64,000 bases of DNA from Pantoea sp. GD03673. Its GTDB lineage: Bacteria; Pseudomonadota; Gammaproteobacteria; Enterobacterales; Enterobacteriaceae. Position numbers and translations under genes: made by a program. The first letter of the stretch is position 1. The number at the start of each line of letters is the position of its first letter. The stretch spans positions 27,482 to 91,481 of the forward strand of contig NZ_JAOCKJ010000012.1 in assembly GCF_029844725.1 (NCBI RefSeq), in the 5' to 3' direction. The notes under the pieces are model-generated. The model had not been told where the DNA came from. It saw only the letters and a program-made list of their open reading frames with translations, and did not search any database. Shown one piece after another: positions 1-9,882 of the stretch.

Positions 1-1138
1 TACCGAGCGCAGCGCACAGCTGGCGCAGGTGAAACATCACGTCCTCAATGCCGGTAATGTCCGCCGGTATTGACTGCGTGTCGATCGTAATGCCGTTTTT
101 ACCGTCTCCCATCACCGGGATCACATGGTTCATCACGGTTGGCATTGTGTTGCCGTTAACCGCTTTTTTCTGGAGTGCTTCGCCGTGGCGCTTGAGCGTC
201 TGTGACACAGTGCGGGTGTAGTTCGCACCGACAACCGGATCGAGTGAGTTGGTTGTCAGGGCAATCAGGCGGTCAATTTTGGCGGCGTTGTAGCGCGTTG
301 CCTTCAGCGCATTCAGCGCGCCGACCAGATTCAGGAAAGGCTCATAGGCATGCGCCAGGAAGCTGGTGCCGTAGTTCTGTGTCTCCGCAACCTCCTTGTC
401 CTCTTCCTCTGATAGCAGAGAGTAACCACGATTACCGGACGTCACGGGTTGAACGTTGCGTGTCGGGGTCCAGTACGGATTTTTCATCGGGACCAGGGAC
501 CACGGCGTAGATAATGTGCGGGTATGGGTGTCTGGCGAAAGCACATAATCCCCGCCGAACCCCACCAGCTGATCGCCTTTGTAAAACTCCTGGATGAAGT
601 AGGGCAAGGAGTAATAGCTGTTTTCCAGGCTGGTGATCCCTTTCCCTGAGCGGGCATAAGGGCGCACATAGGACACGCCGAAAATCGCCATTGTCATAGC
701 CAGCGACGGCAGGTGTCGGTTAATCATCGCGCCTAAATCATACTGCAGCTCTTTGGCCCGCGCCGCGCCTTCTGCGTCGGACGGGTCAACCGGCACAATA
801 GAGAATGCCAGCCCAGTTTTTTTGTCCGGCGCGAGTGCGTGGCCAATGTGGATATTCAGTGCGGCTGAGCACGTTGGGCTATTCGCCATTTCCTCCAGAA
901 TCGCATAGCGCTGCAGTCTGTCCAGCGGCAGCTCCGCGCCCAGGAAAAGACTGTCGCCTGCGGAAGTCATTTCCCCGGCATTTCCCTCGTTGTAAGCCAT
1001 TGCCGCCAGCCCGGACCGTGAGACGACCACGTTCTGTCCGTTGGTCCAGGCGAGGCTTTGCGGTGCCTCTGTCGCCGCGCCCCGGAATGCCTGCCTCAAT
1101 GCGCTTAAAACAGACAACGCCTTATTTTTAGTAGCCAA
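1..1138 (-). CDS. Phage portal protein, N-terminal 379 residues (truncated by window edge)
   Basis: The minus strand is open from a TTG codon at 1138 to the left edge, giving 379 residues without a stop. An AGGGCG ribosome-binding sequence lies about 8 bases before the TTG. The protein has the character of a myovirus portal (P1 Prt-like): a globular alpha/beta sequence with an NSPTCSAALNIHIGHAL stretch near residue 88 and an YVRPYARSGKG loop near residue 150. The portal is the dodecameric ring at one capsid vertex through which the terminase pumps DNA. It is transcribed away from darB, separated by about 80 bp. The family call is by overall character and by its position next to darB, as I recall for P1, not by a decisive motif. 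The C-terminus is missing. Confidence 0.6.
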   Translation of the reverse strand, partial: MATKNKALSVLSALRQAFRGAATEAPQSLAWTNGQNVVVSRSGLAAMAYNEGNAGEMTSAGDSLFLGAELPLDRLQRYAILEEMANSPTCSAALNIHIGHALAPDKKTGLAFSIVPVDPSDAEGAARAKELQYDLGAMINRHLPSLAMTMAIFGVSYVRPYARSGKGITSLENSYYSLPYFIQEFYKGDQLVGFGGDYVLSPDTHTRTLSTPWSLVPMKNPYWTPTRNVQPVTSGNRGYSLLSEEEDKEVAETQNYGTSFLAHAYEPFLNLVGALNALKATRYNAAKIDRLIALTTNSLDPVVGANYTRTVSQTLKRHGEALQKKAVNGNTMPTVMNHVIPVMGDGKNGITIDTQSIPADITGIEDVMFHLRQLCAALG

Positions 1139-1217
1139 AGTTATACGCCCTATTTAATAAACCTTTAGAATAAGATAAAGCATATTCGCTTTATGCAATC
1201 TGAGGAAAAGTTACACA
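1139..1217. promoter_or_regulatory. Divergent control region between portal gene and darB-like gene
   Basis: Only 79 bp separate the two divergent starts. The stretch is AT-rich and holds CTTTAGAATAAGATAAAG at 1163-1180, a relaxed member of the CTAAG/CTTAG motif set seen before other operons in the window. Promoters for both directions presumably lie here, but no clean -35/-10 pair can be picked by eye. Confidence 0.3.
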
Positions 1218-4200
1218 GTGGAAAATCCAGTAAACAGGGCGGTACAGGAGGCGGGATCGGTTGAGGAACTGATCCGGCTGGTCATGCGCCTGCATAAACA
1301 GCGAACCGTAGTAGCGTTTGGCGTGACCAAGCGTGAAGGCGTGAGTCTGCAGCGTGAGCGCCGGAGTGCAAACGACAATGCGATCGCGCTGCTTAACTCT
1401 CTGCCCCAGGGCTTCGACGGCAATAAACTGACCGACGATCAGCGCCGGGTGCTGGCGGGCTACAGCGGAGAGGGCGGTCTGGAAGGCAGCGGCGGCAGTC
1501 AGTATGAGTACTACACACCGCCATTCATGGCGGAAGGTATCTGGGATCTGTTTTCCGATTACGGTATTACCAGCGGTCACATGCTGGAACCGTCTGCCGG
1601 TACTGGCGTTTTTCAGGAGACAAAACCGGCTGGCGCCATGATGACGTCGGCCGAGATTTCGGACACGTCCGGACGCATTAACCAGCTGCTGCACCCGGAG
1701 GACGATGTTCGCTTGGGTGCGTTTGAGAAGCTGGCGGCATCTGTGCCGGATAACAGCTATGACCATGCCGTTGGTAACGTGCCGTTTGGCGACTCGCGCA
1801 CTGGTTTTGCCGAGCTTGACCCCGCTTACCGCGATGAAACTAACGTCGGTCACTACTTTGTGATGCGCACCATCGACAAGGTGAAGTATGGCGGGCTGGT
1901 GGTGCTGGTGGTGCCGAACGGCATGACCGACGGCGGCGGCAATAACAAAAAGCTGCGCGATCGCGTTTCCCGTGTGGCGGAGTTCCTGGGCGCGCACCGC
2001 ATGCCGTCCGGCACGTTTGCCGAAAGCGGTACCGCAACGGTGGTGGATGTGTGGGTACTGCGAAAGCATACCGAAGCGCTGACGCAGCTGGTGCATGATA
2101 GCGATGAACAGTCGCTTGAGGCGGCAAGCGTGCTATGGCCAACGTTCATCCGGGGCAAGTGGTTCGAAACCGAAGGCCGTCGCTTTGTTCACGGTGAAAC
2201 TGAGCGATCTGACTTCAATAACATCCTGGTGGTGAAGAAAGATGGCCAGCTGACCAATGCGGCAATGAAGGCCGCGCTGTCGCGCCGCTTTGATAGCCGT
2301 ATCGACTGGGATCGGCTGGGTACGCCTGCCGCTGTCTGGCAGTCGCCGGTTGAAGGTGATAAGCGCCTCATGGCTGGCGTCTGGCACACCTATGACGGCA
2401 CCCGTTTTATCAAAGACGCCACCACCGCATCGAGCGGGATCGACGCGGAGCGGTTCGGCGCGGCGACGTTTGGCGACCTGCAGACAAAAACGCGCACCAT
2501 CAACGGCATGCTGTCGCTGGACAGCCGCGCCCTGTATGCCGCCAGCGTGGAATACCCGCAGCTGTTTGACGATCGCATTCACGCCGCGATCCGTTTCGCC
2601 ATGCAGCAGAAGCCCGGCCACCGATGGCGCGTTATGCGTGCCTCGATTATCGGTCTGCGCATCAATGACGCGCTGAATACGCAGATGCTGGGCGGCGACG
2701 CCAGCGGCATCATTGCCGACGCTGCCCGCCTGGTGAGCGAAGAGGTGGGCCAGTACGGCACGCCGAAAGGCCTGAAACTGGCGGGGCTGTCTGACGCCAG
2801 CGCAAAGGGCTGGCTGAGTTTTCAGGCCAACGTCAGCCGTGAAGGCGATCTGTCGGCGCTGCTGAACGGCACCATCGACCGTAGCGAGGCTGTGGCAGTT
2901 GATTTCGCCAGTCCGGAGCAGGTGGTATCACATCTTTTCAGCGACGTTGATCTGGTTCCGGTTGCACTGGCCGCCTTCCGCGCCGCGTTTACCGGCCAGC
3001 TGCCGGAGGATGACGACGCGCTGCTGGCGCACCTGGCGACCTTCCCGGAGATCGCCCTCGATGGCAACGGCAACATCATGCCACTGGCCCGCGCCACCAG
3101 TGGGAACGTGCGCGGCAAAGTCTCCCGCCTGGCGGGGCTGATTGACGACGCGCCGGATGGCCCGGTAAAGGCGAACTATGTCCGCCAGCTGGAAGCCATT
3201 AACGAGAAGCGCAATCATACGCCGATCGAAGACATTACGGTTAACCTCAATGCCCGCTGGCTGGACCGCCGCCTGATCAAAGAGTTTCTGATCGAGCAGG
3301 GCTTTGATGACTTCAAATACACGCAGGACCTGGAAAACGACAACGGTTATCTGACCGCAGAAGACAATTACGCAGGCAAAGACGGCGTTTTCTCTGGCTA
3401 CCAGGTTCGCTCTGTCACCAGCAAAGGCGGCGTGACCGAGTTCAAGCGCGCCAGCTACAAAGACGGCTTCTACAATCAGCTGGAAAACTACCTGAATGGC
3501 GTGAAGCCACGCGGGGTAAATGCCAATGCGTACCTGAAGCGCATCAGCGATCTGGAGTCACATTTCAACGACTGGCTGCGCACGCACCCGGATGTGGAAA
3601 CCGTCGTCAGCGACTACAACGACGCCTTTAACGGCTACGTTCCGTTTGAGCACTCGTCTGCCTCGCTGCAGCTGCAGCAGATCAGCGGCAAACGTATTCC
3701 TCTGAGCTATCAGAATGCGGAAGTCCGGCGCCTGTCGGAAGACGGCCGCGGCATCATGGGCTTTGGCACGGGGCTGGGTAAAACCACCACGGCGCTGGCG
3801 CTGGAAGCCTATAACTACGAGGTGGGGCGCAGTAAGCGAACTGTCTACGTTGTGCCAAAAGCGGTCCTCCAGAACTGGTATCACGAAGCCCAGGGCTTCT
3901 ACAGCGCCGAGGCCTTCCAGAACATCCTGTTTGTCGGGCTGGACGAAGTGCGCGGCGAAGATGGCCAGATCATGCAGGCCCAAGAGCGCGACGAGAACAA
4001 CGAGCCGAAACTGGACAAAGACGGCCAGCCGGTGATGCGTAATGTCGTGAAAGAGTCCGCGGCCGCAACCGTGCTTGAGCGCATGAATATGATCCCGGTT
4101 TCCAACTACCGCGCCGTGGTGATGACCAAAGAGCAGTTTGGCGATATCCCGATGCGCCCGGAGACAATCGAGGAAAACTCCAGCCAGGCGGTCTTTAACC

Positions 4201-7200
4201 AGATTGAGAATGGCCGCACGGACCTGATGAAGTCCACGCACCGCGCCGCCACGTCCCGTAACAAACTCCGCGACAAAGCCGCCGATACCGGCACGAAGAA
4301 AAAGAGCCAGATCCCTTACTTTGAGGACATGCACTTTGACAGTGTGATCGCAGACGAAGGGCATAACTACCGCAACTCGCACAGCGCCGGACGTGAAGCG
4401 GGCCAACTGGCATACCTGCCTAATCCGTCCGTCTCTAAGATTGCCCGCGATATGGCCGTGAAAAGCCAGTACATGATGAAGAAGTACAACGGCCGCGGCG
4501 TCGTTATGCTGACCGCAACACCGCTGGTCAACTCCCCAATTGACGCCTTTAACATGCTGTCACACGTCGTGTCGCTGGATGAATGGAAGGCGATGGGGAT
4601 TCTGACGCCGGATGACTTTGTGCGGGTGTTCGGTGAAACCGAATCTGTGACTGTGCAGAAGATTTCAGGCGAACTGGAGGACAAGCAGGGGCTGGTGGGC
4701 TTCAAAAACCTGGACGGTCTGCGCGGCATCTTCCACCGCTGGACGACGCTCAAATCTGCTGCTGACGTGAAAGACAGCGTGAAGATCCCAGGCCTCGACG
4801 AGAAAACCGTGGGTGTGCCGATGACCCGCGACCAGAAGGAGCTTTATGAAGAGCTGCGCCAGCGCGCCAGCCGTATCGGCCAGAAGGAATCCCTGCAGGA
4901 CAATGGCGACGGTACTATGTCCATCGTGCAGAACGACGACGATTTCATTTTCTCTGTTATCCGCGACATGGATAAGGTGGTTATCGATCCGGACCTGTAC
5001 CGCTCTGCTATCACGTTCCGCTTCCGTGAAGAGGACACAGAGCTGGCGAAACAGGTGGCGCGCTCGCTGCCGGGTGAGGCTGGTGGCCAGCTGCTTGTCG
5101 GTGATGATGAAGAGACCGCTGAGGACGCGGAAACCGGCCTAACCGACACGCGCACCAGCAAGGTAGTCAAGACCACGCTGAAGAATCGCGGGGGCGTCGT
5201 GGAGCTGGTGGTGAGCGACACGCTGGAGCAGCAGGTACTGGATGCGATCGCTGCTGCCGGTATCAGCATGGAAAACGTCTCGCACCCGGTACCGCCCAAG
5301 TATGCCGCGCTGATTGAAAACCTGAAGGCAGGCCTGCCAGACGGTAAGCAGATCATTTTCATGGATGAAAAGTCCCAGCACAACAAGCTGCGCCGCATCA
5401 TCGCCAGCGCCCTGGGCCTGGCGGAGCAGCAGATAGGCATCATCAACGCCACAACAGTCAGCAAAGCGTCTGGCGTGAAGTTGAAGCCCGTGAAGAAACC
5501 GGTTGAGCCGGTGGAAAAAGCGGACGGCAGCTTTAAGGAAGGCGCATGGGATAAGTACTATCAGGATCTGGCGCGCTATGAGGATTATCAGGCCGCGCAG
5601 AGTGACGCCTCGCTGGCCGGTATGGAAGGGATCGCCGCCGACTACAACGAAGGCCGCACGCCAATCATCATCTGCAACAAAAAGGCCGAAGTGGGGATCA
5701 ACCTGCACAAAGGCACCGCCGATACGCACCATCTGACACTCCCCTGGACGCCAGCCAGTATCGACCAGCGTAACGGACGCGGCGCCCGCGTGGGCTCCGA
5801 GCGCGACACCATGCGCGTGCATTACTACTGTGGCAAAGGGTCATTTGACGAGTTCCGTCTGGAGACGCTGCAGCGCAAGAAAAACTGGATCAACGACGTC
5901 ATGAAATCCGACGTATCCAGCATTAAAAACGGCGATGTGGAGTCGAAAGAAGAGCAAAGCCTACTGCTGGCCGCTAATCCGGAAGAGCGCCGCGCCCGCG
6001 TCGATGCACAACTGAAAGCGAAGCGTGAAGCCGACCGTCAGCAGGCCGAGCGCGAAGCCGCTGCCGCGCTGGATATCTACCTGAAGGCAAGCGTCGCCGC
6101 TGCTACACCTGTTGAAGTGCTTGAAGACAACATTACCAAGCTGTCTGCTGCCTTTGATGCGATCAACGGCGAGATTGATGGCTATCGCGAGGACGTCACC
6201 GAAGCTGAAGCCGCCTATAACCTCGAAGTTGAGAAGTATGGCAAACGTTCAGCGGATCAGTGGCGCGGTCAGGACCGTCGCGTAGCGCGTGCTGTACTCC
6301 GTGATGGCCTGGCGAAGCAGAAGAAGCTGGAGCAGGAGTTGGGCGGCGCACGTAAGGCACTCACTCGCTCTAAAAGTGCGGCCAGCACCATTAAGCGCTC
6401 TCGCGGGGAAGTGGAACGAGCAATTAAGTCCGGCGCGCTGGAAGTCGATCCGGACGTGCTGCGCGCCCCGGAGCAGTACATGAAACTGCCCGATGGCCAG
6501 CTGGTGCGAATTGGCGCGACCTATGAAATCTGGCTCAACGATGACCGCGATGAAAAGGGCGTATTCCAGATCCGCAAATTCTTCCCGGAGAAAAATACGG
6601 TTGAGGTTGAGCTGATCCACAAGCCGTTGCGCTGCTATACCGGTCCGAACATAGGCGGCTTTGCTGAAATGCCGTCTGCGCTGGTGGGCGACCTCGTGGA
6701 TATCACCAGTGACCAGGCAAAAGCGCTCCAGACAGCAGCGAAGGGCATCGAGCCGACAGACCTGGCGGACAGGCTGAGCCGTGCTGACTTCTACGCGGCC
6801 ATTCACGCGGGCGTCCTGAATGTGCGCACCGATGGATGGCTGTACCGCGACAGTGACAGCATGCTGAAACTGGCTTACCTCAGCGGCACGATCAGCGCCA
6901 GCGAAGAGCGTCCAGCTGAAACGTGGCTGTACCCGGACCACAGCGACGAGCAGCTGAAGCGCGAGCTTTATCAGTACAGCGTGGATAACAACATCTACAG
7001 CGCGCAGGGCTTCTTTAAGGCGATGTTTGGCCGCAACTACGACACGGCATTGCAGGCTTACGGGAAGCAGGCGGGCATGGCGGACGTGGTTAAAGTCTTT
7101 AAGCGGCTGGTGGCTGAATTTGAAGCTAACGACTCCTTAAAGCGCACAATGACCGGCGCAACTGATGAAGAAGCGCACGCCGCTTTCCTGGGCGCAGCGC

Positions 7201-8087
7201 AGGACCGTTATTACTGGAGCAATTCGATCAGTATTCGCCAGTTCCGTAACGGTATGGAAGGTTTCTCCAACCGTAACGAGTATGAAGTGATATTCGACCA
7301 GCTGCGTAACGAGATGGCTGACGGCAAGATGCAAGCAATCAGGTCACTGACCGAACAGTATGCAGCCGCCGCGCTGCAGCAGTTCCGCCAGATGAGCGAG
7401 AGTGACAGCCAGGCTGGGATTGCTGTGCTGCTGGTGAAGTCGAAATTTGATGCACAATCCGACATTACTCGACCGGCCACCGTTACCGAATCGCCTGCTG
7501 CAGTTTATCTGCGTGCCGGCGTTTCACTGGGCGCGCTCGATGAAGCCGCGATCAGTGCCGAAACGTTTACCTCATCCTCCGCCGTTATAAGCCGGTTAAA
7601 TGAGATTTATGCGTGGCTGGAGCAGATCGAGAAAGGCGGATACCGGGATTACGCCGTAACGTGGGATGACTACAAAGGGATGATTACCGGCAAGCTGTCA
7701 CCTGATGCTGTGAAGGCCCGCCGCGATGAGGCTCAAAGACTCGCAGCGGCAGCGGCAACTACCGTGCGCACCGCACAGGTACAGAAGCAGTCCGATGGCT
7801 TCCAGGTCATGAAAAACGAGCAGGAGCTGGTGGCTTCGCGCAAGTGGAAGAACCGCACTTTCAAAATCGACTTCCCGGCTGGTGGCGCTTATGTCCTGAC
7901 GGACACCAGTGATAAGCCGGTGCTTAAGCGCAAAGCGGTTCGTGATCTCATCAAAGAGAAGTACGGCGCGAAATTCTGGAATTTTGAAGAAGATCCGGTA
8001 GCCGGAAACGAGTTCACACAAGCCGCCTGGCTTATCCCTTCCTCCCACGATCTCGATGCGTTACGCAACGATATTGTAAACGCATAA
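1218..8087 (+). CDS. darB: DarB-like giant methyltransferase-helicase (anti-restriction)
   Basis: This 2289-residue protein has an N-terminal N6-adenine methyltransferase domain with motif I LEPSAGTGVF (residues 123-132) and a catalytic-type NVPFGD motif (187-192). A superfamily 2 helicase follows, with Walker A GTGLGKT (850-856), Walker B DEGH (1046-1049), motif III LTATP (1098-1102) and motif VI QRNGRGAR (1517-1524). A long helical, charged region begins near residue 1580. P1 DarB is about 2255 residues with the same architecture. It is packaged in the head and injected with the DNA, where it protects incoming DNA in cis from type I restriction. The start is GTG with GAGGAAAAG upstream at 1202-1210. 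Long antisense open frames inside it are composition artefacts. Confidence 0.85.
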   Translation: MENPVNRAVQEAGSVEELIRLVMRLHKQRTVVAFGVTKREGVSLQRERRSANDNAIALLNSLPQGFDGNKLTDDQRRVLAGYSGEGGLEGSGGSQYEYYTPPFMAEGIWDLFSDYGITSGHMLEPSAGTGVFQETKPAGAMMTSAEISDTSGRINQLLHPEDDVRLGAFEKLAASVPDNSYDHAVGNVPFGDSRTGFAELDPAYRDETNVGHYFVMRTIDKVKYGGLVVLVVPNGMTDGGGNNKKLRDRVSRVAEFLGAHRMPSGTFAESGTATVVDVWVLRKHTEALTQLVHDSDEQSLEAASVLWPTFIRGKWFETEGRRFVHGETERSDFNNILVVKKDGQLTNAAMKAALSRRFDSRIDWDRLGTPAAVWQSPVEGDKRLMAGVWHTYDGTRFIKDATTASSGIDAERFGAATFGDLQTKTRTINGMLSLDSRALYAASVEYPQLFDDRIHAAIRFAMQQKPGHRWRVMRASIIGLRINDALNTQMLGGDASGIIADAARLVSEEVGQYGTPKGLKLAGLSDASAKGWLSFQANVSREGDLSALLNGTIDRSEAVAVDFASPEQVVSHLFSDVDLVPVALAAFRAAFTGQLPEDDDALLAHLATFPEIALDGNGNIMPLARATSGNVRGKVSRLAGLIDDAPDGPVKANYVRQLEAINEKRNHTPIEDITVNLNARWLDRRLIKEFLIEQGFDDFKYTQDLENDNGYLTAEDNYAGKDGVFSGYQVRSVTSKGGVTEFKRASYKDGFYNQLENYLNGVKPRGVNANAYLKRISDLESHFNDWLRTHPDVETVVSDYNDAFNGYVPFEHSSASLQLQQISGKRIPLSYQNAEVRRLSEDGRGIMGFGTGLGKTTTALALEAYNYEVGRSKRTVYVVPKAVLQNWYHEAQGFYSAEAFQNILFVGLDEVRGEDGQIMQAQERDENNEPKLDKDGQPVMRNVVKESAAATVLERMNMIPVSNYRAVVMTKEQFGDIPMRPETIEENSSQAVFNQIENGRTDLMKSTHRAATSRNKLRDKAADTGTKKKSQIPYFEDMHFDSVIADEGHNYRNSHSAGREAGQLAYLPNPSVSKIARDMAVKSQYMMKKYNGRGVVMLTATPLVNSPIDAFNMLSHVVSLDEWKAMGILTPDDFVRVFGETESVTVQKISGELEDKQGLVGFKNLDGLRGIFHRWTTLKSAADVKDSVKIPGLDEKTVGVPMTRDQKELYEELRQRASRIGQKESLQDNGDGTMSIVQNDDDFIFSVIRDMDKVVIDPDLYRSAITFRFREEDTELAKQVARSLPGEAGGQLLVGDDEETAEDAETGLTDTRTSKVVKTTLKNRGGVVELVVSDTLEQQVLDAIAAAGISMENVSHPVPPKYAALIENLKAGLPDGKQIIFMDEKSQHNKLRRIIASALGLAEQQIGIINATTVSKASGVKLKPVKKPVEPVEKADGSFKEGAWDKYYQDLARYEDYQAAQSDASLAGMEGIAADYNEGRTPIIICNKKAEVGINLHKGTADTHHLTLPWTPASIDQRNGRGARVGSERDTMRVHYYCGKGSFDEFRLETLQRKKNWINDVMKSDVSSIKNGDVESKEEQSLLLAANPEERRARVDAQLKAKREADRQQAEREAAAALDIYLKASVAAATPVEVLEDNITKLSAAFDAINGEIDGYREDVTEAEAAYNLEVEKYGKRSADQWRGQDRRVARAVLRDGLAKQKKLEQELGGARKALTRSKSAASTIKRSRGEVERAIKSGALEVDPDVLRAPEQYMKLPDGQLVRIGATYEIWLNDDRDEKGVFQIRKFFPEKNTVEVELIHKPLRCYTGPNIGGFAEMPSALVGDLVDITSDQAKALQTAAKGIEPTDLADRLSRADFYAAIHAGVLNVRTDGWLYRDSDSMLKLAYLSGTISASEERPAETWLYPDHSDEQLKRELYQYSVDNNIYSAQGFFKAMFGRNYDTALQAYGKQAGMADVVKVFKRLVAEFEANDSLKRTMTGATDEEAHAAFLGAAQDRYYWSNSISIRQFRNGMEGFSNRNEYEVIFDQLRNEMADGKMQAIRSLTEQYAAAALQQFRQMSESDSQAGIAVLLVKSKFDAQSDITRPATVTESPAAVYLRAGVSLGALDEAAISAETFTSSSAVISRLNEIYAWLEQIEKGGYRDYAVTWDDYKGMITGKLSPDAVKARRDEAQRLAAAAATTVRTAQVQKQSDGFQVMKNEQELVASRKWKNRTFKIDFPAGGAYVLTDTSDKPVLKRKAVRDLIKEKYGAKFWNFEEDPVAGNEFTQAAWLIPSSHDLDALRNDIVNA

Positions 8088-8090
8088 TTC

Positions 8091-8120
8091 AGGAGCGGCC
8101 CGCGAGGGCCGTCAAACATG
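8091..8120 (+). promoter_or_regulatory. Shine-Dalgarno separated from its start by a tetraloop hairpin
   Basis: The only good Shine-Dalgarno sequence (CAGGAG, 8091-8096) is 21 bases from the ATG at 8118. Between them lies a perfect 6-bp hairpin, CGGCCC-GCGA-GGGCCG (8097-8112), closed by a GNRA tetraloop. If folded, the hairpin leaves an effective spacing of about five bases. Confidence 0.5.
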
Positions 8121-8546
8121 ACGACACTCATTGATACCATCAAGCCAACCGAAACCTACATTGAGAGCCTGCTACCGCTGGCGCTGGACGGGCGAACCGA
8201 AGAGGCCTTTTTAGTAAACTATTTGGAAAATTTAGTAAAGCGCGTGAGCAGTACGAGGTTTGCGTACCGGGCTTTTGGGCCGTGGTGGCCTGCCGTCAAA
8301 ACGTTATTGCTTGAACGTGCTACTACTAAATTTGGGCAGGTAGTCGAAAGCGATGTAGCTGAAATATACTCGCTTTCACGTCCTGCTCTTACGGTCATAG
8401 CTGCGCACCTGTACGCTGATGACCGTACCGAAAACGATGCCGTATTCAGCGCGGTACATCTGCTTCCCGTGATGCCTTCTGCGGATGATACTGAACCTTA
8501 CATGTATGTCAGCTATGATGAATCCATAGAGAAAAGAAGATTTTAG
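8118..8546 (+). CDS. Conserved-looking phage protein of unknown function, after darB
   Basis: I do not recognise this 142-residue protein. It is mostly helical, acidic near the C-terminus, and has no transmembrane segment or signal peptide. It begins 31 bp after darB and is probably co-transcribed with it, so a link to the Dar anti-restriction/head-morphogenesis pathway is possible but unproven. Initiation probably uses the hairpin-bridged ribosome-binding site described at 8091-8120. Confidence 0.6.
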   Translation: MTTLIDTIKPTETYIESLLPLALDGRTEEAFLVNYLENLVKRVSSTRFAYRAFGPWWPAVKTLLLERATTKFGQVVESDVAEIYSLSRPALTVIAAHLYADDRTENDAVFSAVHLLPVMPSADDTEPYMYVSYDESIEKRRF

Positions 8547-8554
8547 GAGACACC

Positions 8555-8836
8555 GTGCCGCGAGAGAACAAGTACCTTAAGCTGGAGGAACTGGAAGCCT
8601 ATGCCTATGCCAATGGTGCTGAGCTGAATTTTTACCCCCCGACTGGGGTATTTACGATGCGTAATCGCCAGGATCATGAAGCATGGGTATGGGTCATTAA
8701 TCCCTACACACAGGAGAGAGTTAAGCGGGTACGGGAACTGGATAAAAGTAGCTGGATTTCTGCGCTGCAGGATGCGTTAAATCGGCTGAAAAATGCCGGA
8801 GAAGCCTTGCCGCAGGTGAAAAGTGACGAAAAGTAG
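8555..8836 (+). CDS. Small hypothetical protein (93 aa)
   Basis: It starts at a GTG eight bases after the preceding stop, with TTTTAGGAGA as ribosome-binding site, so the two genes are translationally close. The product is soluble, rich in aromatic residues and charged (for example WVWVINPYTQERVKRV near residue 44), and has no motif I recognise. The downstream terminator at 8905-8930 probably ends the darB transcript. Confidence 0.55.
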   Translation: MPRENKYLKLEELEAYAYANGAELNFYPPTGVFTMRNRQDHEAWVWVINPYTQERVKRVRELDKSSWISALQDALNRLKNAGEALPQVKSDEK

Positions 8837-8904
8837 TTATTTTAATTGACGCCAAATTAGAAAACCCTTAGATTTCGTTAAGCATATAAGGCAGCGACAA
8901 AGAA

Positions 8905-8930
8905 AAAGCCCGACCATAAGGCCGGGCTTT
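8905..8930 (+). terminator. Rho-independent terminator after the darB operon
   Basis: Stem AAAGCCCG (8905-8912) pairs with CGGGCTTT (8923-8930) around a 10-base loop. The T-run is short, so termination may be partial. It is the first good hairpin after the stop at 8836. Confidence 0.6.
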
Positions 8931-8990
8931 CACTTTGCAGGGGTTCAGTTTGGCGACGTACACCCCTGCACCTAACAAAGAGAATATACC

Positions 8991-9155
8991 ATGAATAATT
9001 TTGCGCAGCGTGATTTTGTTAATGCCACCTCAAACAAGGCTCTTTCAGCAAAAGCCACGCCTTTTTCTAATGTGATCGGCAGGTTCCTTGTACTTTGCTT
9101 CAGTACGCTCGGTATCGTTTACAGCTTGGCGTTCATGTGGATGGCCCACCAGTAA
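8991..9155 (+). CDS. Small single-pass membrane protein (54 aa)
   Basis: This short open frame reads MNNFAQRDFV at the start and ends in LAFMWMAHQ. It has one hydrophobic helix (about residues 28-50) after a polar N-terminus. It sits between two terminators (8905-8930 and 9166-9213), which fits a separate short transcript. The Shine-Dalgarno is weak (AAAGAG). A small phage membrane protein is likely; its role is unknown. Confidence 0.45.
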   Translation: MNNFAQRDFVNATSNKALSAKATPFSNVIGRFLVLCFSTLGIVYSLAFMWMAHQ

Positions 9156-9165
9156 AATGATAACT

Positions 9166-9213
9166 GCCTGTAATAACTATCTTTCAAAGATGTAGATTAC
9201 AGGCTTGTTTTTT
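9166..9213 (+). terminator. Rho-independent terminator
   Basis: A perfect 9-bp stem, GCCTGTAAT (9166-9174) with ATTACAGGC (9196-9204), is followed by TTGTTTTTT. It ends the transcript of the 54-aa membrane protein. Confidence 0.8.
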
Positions 9214-9291
9214 CCCGTCTCAGCGTTAAAAATACCCCCCAACGCAGATCCACTTTTTAGACTAATTAATCATCGGTTGGCAATTTCGGAT

Positions 9292-9882
9292 ATGCGCTTC
9301 AGTGAAGAGTGGTTGCACTCCTATAAAAAAAATCAAAAAACCCGCACCAAAGCAGCTGTTAAATCTGCTGGTGGAGCGTCGGTAAAATCCGGCAAAACCT
9401 CTGCCTGGTTAGCGGCAGCTTTAGAAATATCGGTTCACGCAAAAGCGCTGGCCGCTCTCGTCAAAAATCCCGATCTGCGCAAAGGCAAACAAGAGCATTT
9501 CGATCAGGTTCGAATCTTTGACCATTTTCACCGTCACAACAGGGTTATTTATGACCATCTGTATGCCGTACCAAACGGAGGATTTCGCTTAAAGGCGACC
9601 GCCGCAGCGATCGAGGCTGAAGGCGCAAAGCGGGGCGTTCCGGATATGTCCCTAGAAATACCGGCAGGCATCTATCACGGAATGCGGGTAGAGCAGAAAC
9701 ACGGAAAGAATATGCCTTCTGAGTTTCAGCTGACGTGGATGCGTCGCCTGAAAGAGCAGGGGTATTACGTTCTTTTATCATTTTCACCTGAAGAGACGAT
9801 CAGCGTGATTGAGCAATACGCAGTTCTCAAAGCAGGCGAAGCAATGCCAGCGCATGAGAATGACGGTTTCTGGAGCGAATAA
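9292..9882 (+). CDS. VRR-NUC domain nuclease-like protein
   Basis: The C-terminal ~110 residues carry the VRR-NUC pattern of the PD-(D/E)XK superfamily: HFDQVRIFDHF, then YAVPNGGFR, then GVPDMSLE (aspartate), then MRVEQKHGK (E-x-K type catalytic pair), then FQLTWMRRLKEQGYYVLLSF. VRR-NUC proteins are structure-specific or replication-linked DNA nucleases common in phages. The N-terminal region is basic. The open frame extends upstream to 9205 into the terminator, so I chose the ATG at 9292 (196 residues). It abuts the next gene at the stop codon. Confidence 0.75.
   Translation: MRFSEEWLHSYKKNQKTRTKAAVKSAGGASVKSGKTSAWLAAALEISVHAKALAALVKNPDLRKGKQEHFDQVRIFDHFHRHNRVIYDHLYAVPNGGFRLKATAAAIEAEGAKRGVPDMSLEIPAGIYHGMRVEQKHGKNMPSEFQLTWMRRLKEQGYYVLLSFSPEETISVIEQYAVLKAGEAMPAHENDGFWSE

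Noticed and set aside
1191..2096. 301-codon antisense frame opposite the start of darB
   Set aside because: The plus-strand frame carries methyltransferase motifs. The antisense product is a His/Arg/Ala-rich composition artefact without a ribosome-binding site.
3558..4406. 282-codon antisense frame inside darB
   Set aside because: It lies opposite the helicase motifs, with no plausible start context. It is a by-product of GC-rich codon use.
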